From: Gordius sp. MW1
Lineage: Eukaryota; Nematomorpha; Gordioida; Gordea; Gordiidae
Direction: 5' to 3'
Assembly (NCBI GenBank): GCA_964036665.1
Contig: OZ038526.1
Span: forward strand, 34,348,001-34,412,000
DNA length: 64,000 nucleotides
A program made the translations under genes and the position numbers. Under the pieces are notes generated by a model, which did not search any database, was not told the DNA's origin, and saw only the letters and a program-made list of their open reading frames with translations. Shown piece after piece: positions 58,349 through 64,000 of the stretch; the first letter of the stretch is position 1, and each line of letters opens with the position of its first letter.

Positions 58349-58552
58349 ATGTCTAATGTTAAATTTATATTATCCCAAAGAAAAAAACATATTTTAGTTT
58401 ATGAAAATTTTGAATACATTCTAGTCAATGAAAAAGATACGCATGTTTATTATAAATGTCGATGTAGCAATTGTTCTGGAAGAGGTTTCTACTTAAATGA
58501 AAATTTTACCTTACATGAGCATGATAATATCCCACATAAAAGTAATTTATAA
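58349..58552 (+). CDS. FLYWCH-type zinc finger fragment
   Basis: A 67-residue frame contains one FLYWCH-like module: FILSQRKKHILVYENFEYIL, then YYKCRCSNCSGRGFY, then LHEHDNIPH. The pattern of Cys, Cys and a final H-x-H, with the YxC where the family has WxC, is that of FLYWCH fingers. These bind DNA and often occur at the N-terminus of MULE-type transposase proteins in animals. The frame starts at an ATG and ends at a stop 67 codons later, so either a further exon is missing or the rest has decayed. It lies inside the insertion in piggyBac copy 2, which argues for a transposon rather than a host gene. Confidence 0.6.
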   Translation: MSNVKFILSQRKKHILVYENFEYILVNEKDTHVYYKCRCSNCSGRGFYLNENFTLHEHDNIPHKSNL

Positions 58553-58726
58553 TTATTTGCACTTATTTTATATATAGCTTATCCAAACTATAGATGCATT
58601 GATGAAACTCAATAAATATTGAATATTTACAATACTGCTAGTAGGCCTCTTCAAACATTAGACATAAGTAAGTTAGTTGAATTCAAATTCATCATTAACG
58701 TATTCTAGATGTATTTAGGATAGCAA

Positions 58727-59225
58727 TGGAACAAAATAGGTGCAGTGCAATATCTACAGCAATGGAACAAAATAGGTGCAGTGCAATATCTACTTCCACC
58801 ATTTTTACATCTCATAGTTTTAATTTTAAGAAAAATATATTATAATTTGTATAGATTGTGCCTCTAGTGATCCTCAATTTGCTCATGCCTTGCCTTTCAC
58901 CATTTTTACATCTCATAGTTGTAAGTTAAAAAAAATATATTATAATTTGTATAGATTGTGTCTCTAGTCATCCTCAATTTGCTCATGCCTTGCCTTCCAC
59001 CATTTTTACATCTCATAGTTGTAAGTTTAAGAAAAATATATTAAATTTGTATAGATTGTGCCTCTAGTCATCCTCAATTTGCTCATGCCTTGCCTTCCAC
59101 CATTTTTACATCTCATAGTTGTAAGTTAAAAAAAAATATATTATAATTTGTATAGATTGTGTCTCTAGTCATCCTCAATTTGCTCATGCCTTGCCTTCTA
59201 CCATTTTTACATCCCATAGTTTGTG
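58727..59225 (+). repeat. Tandem repeats inside the FLYWCH element
   Basis: A 34-bp duplication (AATGGAACAAAATAGGTGCA) at 58724 and 58761, then four to five about 103-bp units with CTCAATTTGCTCATGCCTTG and CCATTTTTACATCTCATAG. The frame at 59159-59377 is an artefact of this array. Confidence 0.85.
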
Positions 59226-62200
59226 CCTTCATTAATATTCATAATTTAAGTTGTGCTATTTGTAAACTCTATTTTTTAGGTTTTGTAATATTAAAAAGGA
59301 TTGTTCTATTTTGCAATAAAGTTTTTAACTTATGTGATTGTGTCCAATATATGTTATTGCTTATAATTTTTATCTAATGTTATAAATTATTACAGTTTGT
59401 AAGTTATAAGTAGAGCTGTTAAGTAACAAGTTATTAGAACTTTTTTTAAATGTAACAAACAAAAATAACTTTAATTTTATGGTTGATATAATAACAACAT
59501 ATTAAATAAGGTAGGAACTATAAATTTAGAAAATTTGGCTGGAAATTATTATTTGTAATATAAATTATTAAAGTTTAATTCCATCCAATAAAAGCCTATG
59601 CTAGATATAAATAGATTAAATGAATTATGATCCCCTAAATTTATATTGAGATTCTTAATACATTACATGTTAGACAAGAGACGATTGCCTCATGGGGATG
59701 GAGTGGGTTTTCAAAATTTTTTGACAAATAATACTGTTAAACATAAAAATTTAGCTTATATACAGTAGTGGCGCCGGCAGGTTCATCTAAGTAAGGGGGG
59801 GGGTAGCTTGCCAGTAATCATGTTTATAGGTTTTTGCAAAATTTGGACTTATAATTTTTATTAAACATTTTATGAACAATAATGGATGTGCTAAAGTAAT
59901 GAATGCGAACTAACAGAGTTAATAATATTTAACCATGAGGACCTATTTATTTTATGGTATATGGAGGTAATATATCTTGATATCACCTCAAGGTATAATT
60001 ATAAAATTAAGATGTATAATAATAGAACATTTGAATGTATTAGGTAAAGGTGGCATGATCTTATTTGCAAGCTACATGATCATACATATATTCTAGATTT
60101 AATTGAGTAAGAACTACAGGTAGGAATTCAATATCGCCTTCATCACATATCTATTTGTCAGAAGCAATTGATAGTATTTGTTTACAGACATGATAAACTT
60201 TATATTGCTTTCCATAAGTAAAAAGATGTCATTTGTATATCAAAATTAGATCACAAAACAAATCTAGACTATTACCATTTGTTAATTGTTAAAGTTTAAT
60301 TCTATCCAAAAAGAATATAAACTTATTGTACATATAAATAGATTAAGTAAATTTTATTTCCCAAATTAAAATTGAACTTCTTAATACATTTTACGCTAGA
60401 TAAGTAAATCTAAATTAACTTTTTATAATATAAAAAAACCATGATTGATGACTCATTATTTTATTGTAAAATTTGCATTACAATTTTACTCTCATTTCAC
60501 TTTTTTTAGAATAAAAAATGTATGAAATATGATTCATTATTCAACTATATATTTAATCATTCTCAAAACAAACTTTTTATGATCACAAATAATACAATCA
60601 AAGCCTAGGTGAGTGACAAAACCGTTTCTTATTATGCTATAATATTATACTCTTATACCTATACTTACTTATATTATAACTTTTAAATAAGGTTTTTTAA
60701 AAAACCAATTTTTTAATTATTGAAAAAATGATGTTTATACTATGTGTTTATATGACTTATATTTCATGTAATTTGTAATTTTAATATGTACCAAAATGCG
60801 CTATTTGAAGCGTTTGAGCAGTTAGCAATTGAGTAGGATTCAATTTTTTTAACATTTTTTTTGAAATATATTATTAAAATCCATTATTGTAAACCCTTTT
60901 GTTAAGAAATTTTTTGTATAAATTTCTTTTTATTAAAAATATATTTTAAACTCTGATTTTAACATATTAAATTTTCCTCGTGGTATTTCAAAGTGCTTAT
61001 TTGTCTGATTTTTCCTGCATTTTTTGATTTTTTAATAAGTCTAATATTAAAAAGTGCAGTTTTTGTTATAATTCTTTGTCTGAAGATGGTATATGAACAT
61101 AACAGTTATAACATTTTATCATGTTCTTGATGATTCTATGATTACATATACTAGGGTAGTCATGAATCTGTGAGTGAGTTAACAGGAAATTAAGATGAAG
61201 AAGAGTTAATTGATATGCCTAACAAAATTAGTTACTTTTATAAGAATTAACTTAGAAGTTTTTATTATATGATATATTTTAAAGGAATACTAAGTGCCAC
61301 AAAAATTGTCCTAATAAAAATGTTAGAACAAAATAGAATTGTGTATTTCATACCTAAAGTAAAGCCATATGGATGGGCAACCAAAACTCCTCTTGATTGT
61401 TTTAAATTACTTTACAGATGAAAAAATAAAGAATAGAGTAAAATTTATGACTATAAATATACGTAGAAAATGTATATGTAACTATTTTTATAGCCTCATA
61501 AAATTTCTTATATAACATTTTTCATTAATTTTGATCTTTTATTATGAATCTGTATGAAAAATTTTATAAAAGTATGAGTTGAGACCAATAGTAACTTTTT
61601 TGCCTTAAAAAATTAAAAGCCAAAAATTGCCCAAGTTTAAACATCTCTATTTTTTACCAAATTTATATTTTCAACCTTCTTTTATATAATCTTATTGATT
61701 AAACCATAAAATAAATATTTTTTTTTGGTATGAGCCAAAATAGTGAGTAGGGGAAAAATTTTGGGGGTTGCTCTAATTATAGGTAAAAAATTTAAACCAC
61801 TTGATCAATTAGCCAAATTAATAATGAATGTAGAAAAGCTGAAATATTATTCTTGCAAATTTTGACAAGTTTATATTATAAAACATCTAAGTTATAGCTA
61901 TTTAAAGTTTGGGGTAATTATAACCCCAAATACCATCCGTGTTAGCATTTTTGACCCAACCTATGAAGTGTTAAAACAGCAATCCTAAATACTTGATGTC
62001 CAAAATTTTAATTAGGTTAAATAAAGTTAATAAAATTATTTTTTTATAAATGCAAAGTGCTATTTAGTTGTTTCAAAAGAGTTTTTACAATACATTTCAT
62101 TTTAGAAATATTAACTAATAAATAAATACTAACAAAGGTCAATCTAAAAAAGGTAGTATTTAAATGAGAAATAGATAATCAATAAAATTACTTATCACAT

Positions 62201-62396
62201 TAAAATGAAAGAGATAACATTTTAAAATTTAACAAATGAGTATATAAAATGTTAAGTTATAGATAATTATTAATAACCTTTAATACTAAATTAAGAAACA
62301 TAGACCATAATGTTTTGAATATTAATTGTAAACAAAAAAATAGAGACATAAACTTTATCAAATAATAAACAAACAAATTTATGGCTAATAATATAT

Positions 62397-62911
62397 TCAT
62401 GATTCCATAGCAGTGTCATTAGAAACCGAAGCTTCAGTGTGTTTTCCTTTGTTCTTATCCATTTTACTATATTGGCCCTTCCTTTCCAATATTCTTTTCC
62501 TATCTCTGTCCATTTTCAATTTAACAATAACAACCTAAAGGTATAATAAGAGCAAGTCTAATTTACTTTAGAAGGATGTATGCCAACAAAAACTGTAGCA
62601 CCATTTGCTTTCTCCCTCTGAATTCTTTCTATATGAATAACATACTTTTTTCTATAACACTGAACAACTTTCCCAACAGTCTGACTTTTAAAGTGGCCTC
62701 TAACAACCTACGTTTAATGTTTTAAATAAAATATATACCATACCTGAACCTCATCATCCTTTTTGATAGGAATACTGCGAACCCCATGTTTTGTTCTAAG
62801 TTCCTTGGATAAAGGCGAACTCATAATTTTACGCCGTATATGCGATGGTGCATTGAAATGCCTCTTTCTATTTTTCCTCCTAGATACAGTTACGAATGGA
62901 TTTCGCTTCAT
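62397..62911 (-). CDS. RPL26: 60S ribosomal protein L26 (uL24)
   Basis: Three exons on the minus strand: 62911-62744, 62707-62567, 62534-62397; 148 residues with exact frame closure, close to the usual 145. uL24 is an assembly-initiating component of the large ribosomal subunit, near the peptide exit. Sequence is unmistakable: [53 protein letters not shown] (KOW motif spanning the exon 1-2 join), [39 protein letters not shown]. The C-terminal tail ([13 protein letters not shown]) is short and polar. Introns are only 36 bp (62743-62708) and 32 bp (62566-62535), with GT-AG ends. It converges on CDC37. The highly conserved sequence and intact splice sites indicate a functional gene rather than a retrocopy. 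Confidence 0.96.
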
Positions 62912-64000
62912 TTAGGAAAAACGTGATTTTACGCAACCACACCTAAGATCTCGGCTTACAAAACATTTTGAATTTGAAAATTTACTAACAAATGCCATTA
63001 TTATTGTTAAAACATAAGTTTTTTATTTTAAATAAGTCTAATATTAAACTTATACGGCCAACTTTTACCTAATTAAATATTGCTAAAATTCATTATTTTC
63101 TATGCCAAGATCCTTTATATTCTAAAAAATTAAATAATTTCATATTAAATACAATAAGCCAAACATAATAAATATCTCTATTCCACTTCTTTCTTTGCCA
63201 TATCAAGTGAACTTACCTAAACTTATAATCTAATTAAAAATATGTTAGTAAAGTTTAATCTGAATCCTGTTATTAAGACTCGTAATCATACGGAACCATT
63301 TAATTCTTGATAATATAGCATTTAATATCCAGTAGAGGTAAGGTTAAAATTTAATCCAGAGATTTGTTGTAACAAACTCTTACTGCTACCATATAAATGG
63401 TTATTTAATAAACCTCTTGCAAATTTGGGCTTGTTGCAGAGTTCACTTAAAATTCACTTATGGGAAATGAATATTAAATGTTCTAATTACAACACTTGAA
63501 TAAGTTAAACAAAAAGTAAACTATATTCACACCTTCAATCCATATTGCTTTTATTTGTTTTTATGAATATATATTTATGTAGTTTGTATTAATAATGAAC
63601 ACCACTTTACACTATTGAAATGCAATTTAAAAATATTATTTTCAATATATTTATCTTTTACGAGTCAACTTTAAGGAATTTAATTAACTGAATGAATAGT
63701 CTTCAATTATACGTTTCGATATTATTTAAAAAATATTATACATGTTGCATTAATTTAAAAGATAGTCCCGTGTATTTTGCAATGTAAAATTCATAACCTT
63801 TGGCCTGACACTTTAAATCCAACCCGACTTGATCCGAAAGCATGTTAAAATTAACCCGAACCCGACCCGGCACCATTTAAATTTTTATAACCCGAACCCG
63901 ACCCGATACGTAAACATTTTAAACTCCTGAACCCAACTCGATATCGGGTCGGGTAAGGTTTCGGGGCCCTTGCTGGCTTTTGATATTAAGTGCTATAGGA
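62912..64000. other. RPL26 upstream region and window end
   Basis: AT-rich, no further gene seen. A pyrimidine run just before the start codon (TTTTTCCT on the minus strand) might reflect a 5' TOP-like leader (inference). At 63825-63965 a low-complexity block repeats ACCCGAACCCGACCCG; a related GGGTCGGGCATTTTGGG occurs near 2427. Confidence 0.45.

Larger units (their letters stand above)
58226..60842. mobile_element. Probable DNA transposon relic carrying a FLYWCH frame
   Basis: This 2.6-kb block interrupts piggyBac copy 2. Its ends CTCAATTGCTAATTACTC (58239 on) and GAGCAGTTAGCAATTGAG (about 60818-60835) are imperfect inverted repeats. It holds the FLYWCH frame at 58349 and a tandem array at 58727-59225. 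Two diverged blocks (59570-59700 and 60285-60420, both with TTAAAGTTTAATTC and TAAATAGATTAA) are duplicated. A G run after GGCGCCGGCAGGTTCATC (59769) may be another small hAT-type end. MULE affiliation is inferred from FLYWCH. Confidence 0.5.
57703..61970 (+). mobile_element. piggyBac-derived element copy 2, split by insertions
   Basis: TTAA flanks (57699-57702, 61971-61974). The left end CACTTTGTAGGTCGGGTGG and right end CACTTCATAGGTTGGGTC (reversed) match copy 1 at 54949-56371. Element sequence occupies 57703-57876, 58200-58225 and about 60843-61970. It shares copy 1's internal deletion, including the [10 protein letters not shown] remnant region near 61300 and GGGGGTTGCTCTAATTATAG. Two younger elements sit inside. 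Confidence 0.8.

Noticed and set aside
59159..59377. 72-codon hydrophobic frame
   Set aside because: Starts inside a 103-bp tandem array and runs into AT-rich DNA; no domain.

Overview
The window is animal nuclear DNA, most likely from an invertebrate. It is AT-rich, its genes are split by introns, and it holds three complete conserved single-copy-type genes: a nucleostemin-family GTPase (GNL3-like, 27969-35726, +, 13 exons), the HSP90 co-chaperone CDC37 (52544-57435, +, 9 exons) and ribosomal protein L26 (62911-62397, -, 3 exons). All three reading frames close exactly across the exon joins given below. The CDC37 and L26 sequences look generally protostome-like and an arthropod is possible, but the phylum cannot be fixed by eye. 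Several introns are very short (32, 34, 36, 37, 41, 46 bp), and one GNL3 intron has a GC donor.

Almost everything else is mobile DNA. 1-5955: two diverged, broken non-LTR retrotransposons. 6.6-9.0 kb: a 145-bp tandem array interrupted by a hAT-type element. 10481-16373: a young complete Gypsy-type LTR retrotransposon (615-bp LTRs differing at 2 sites, 5-bp target duplication, one reading frame split by two stops, the first in the UGA-CUA-G context). 16.4-18.4 kb: inverted-repeat elements. 18452-23536: a small hAT-type element split by a head-to-head pair of integrase-less, DIRS-like retroelements. 24032-27905: a 3.9-kb palindromic hAT-like element built from 128-bp tandem units, ending 63 bp before the GNL3 start codon.

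27.9-35.7 kb: GNL3, with four hAT-type MITEs in its introns. 35.8-41.1 kb: a minus-strand Gypsy fragment, foldback elements and tandem arrays carrying tRNA-like B-box motifs. 41.1-46.9 kb: two nested Gypsy relics, themselves interrupted by MITEs. 47.2-49.4 kb: a Helitron helicase relic (-) with small elements. 49.5-52.2 kb: an RTE-type LINE tail and minisatellites. 52.5-57.4 kb: CDC37, with a piggyBac-derived element in intron 7. 57.7-62.0 kb: a second piggyBac-derived copy that received a Mutator-type MITE (9-bp target duplication) and a larger element with a FLYWCH zinc-finger reading frame. 62.4-62.9 kb: RPL26, convergent to CDC37.

There is no operon-like cooperation; the three genes are housekeeping genes embedded in transposon nests. 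The observations most worth following are the integrase-less inverted retroelement dimer, the palindrome next to GNL3, the leaky-stop candidate in the young Gypsy element, and the ultra-short and GC-AG introns. No CRISPR array, rRNA gene or complete tRNA gene was seen.
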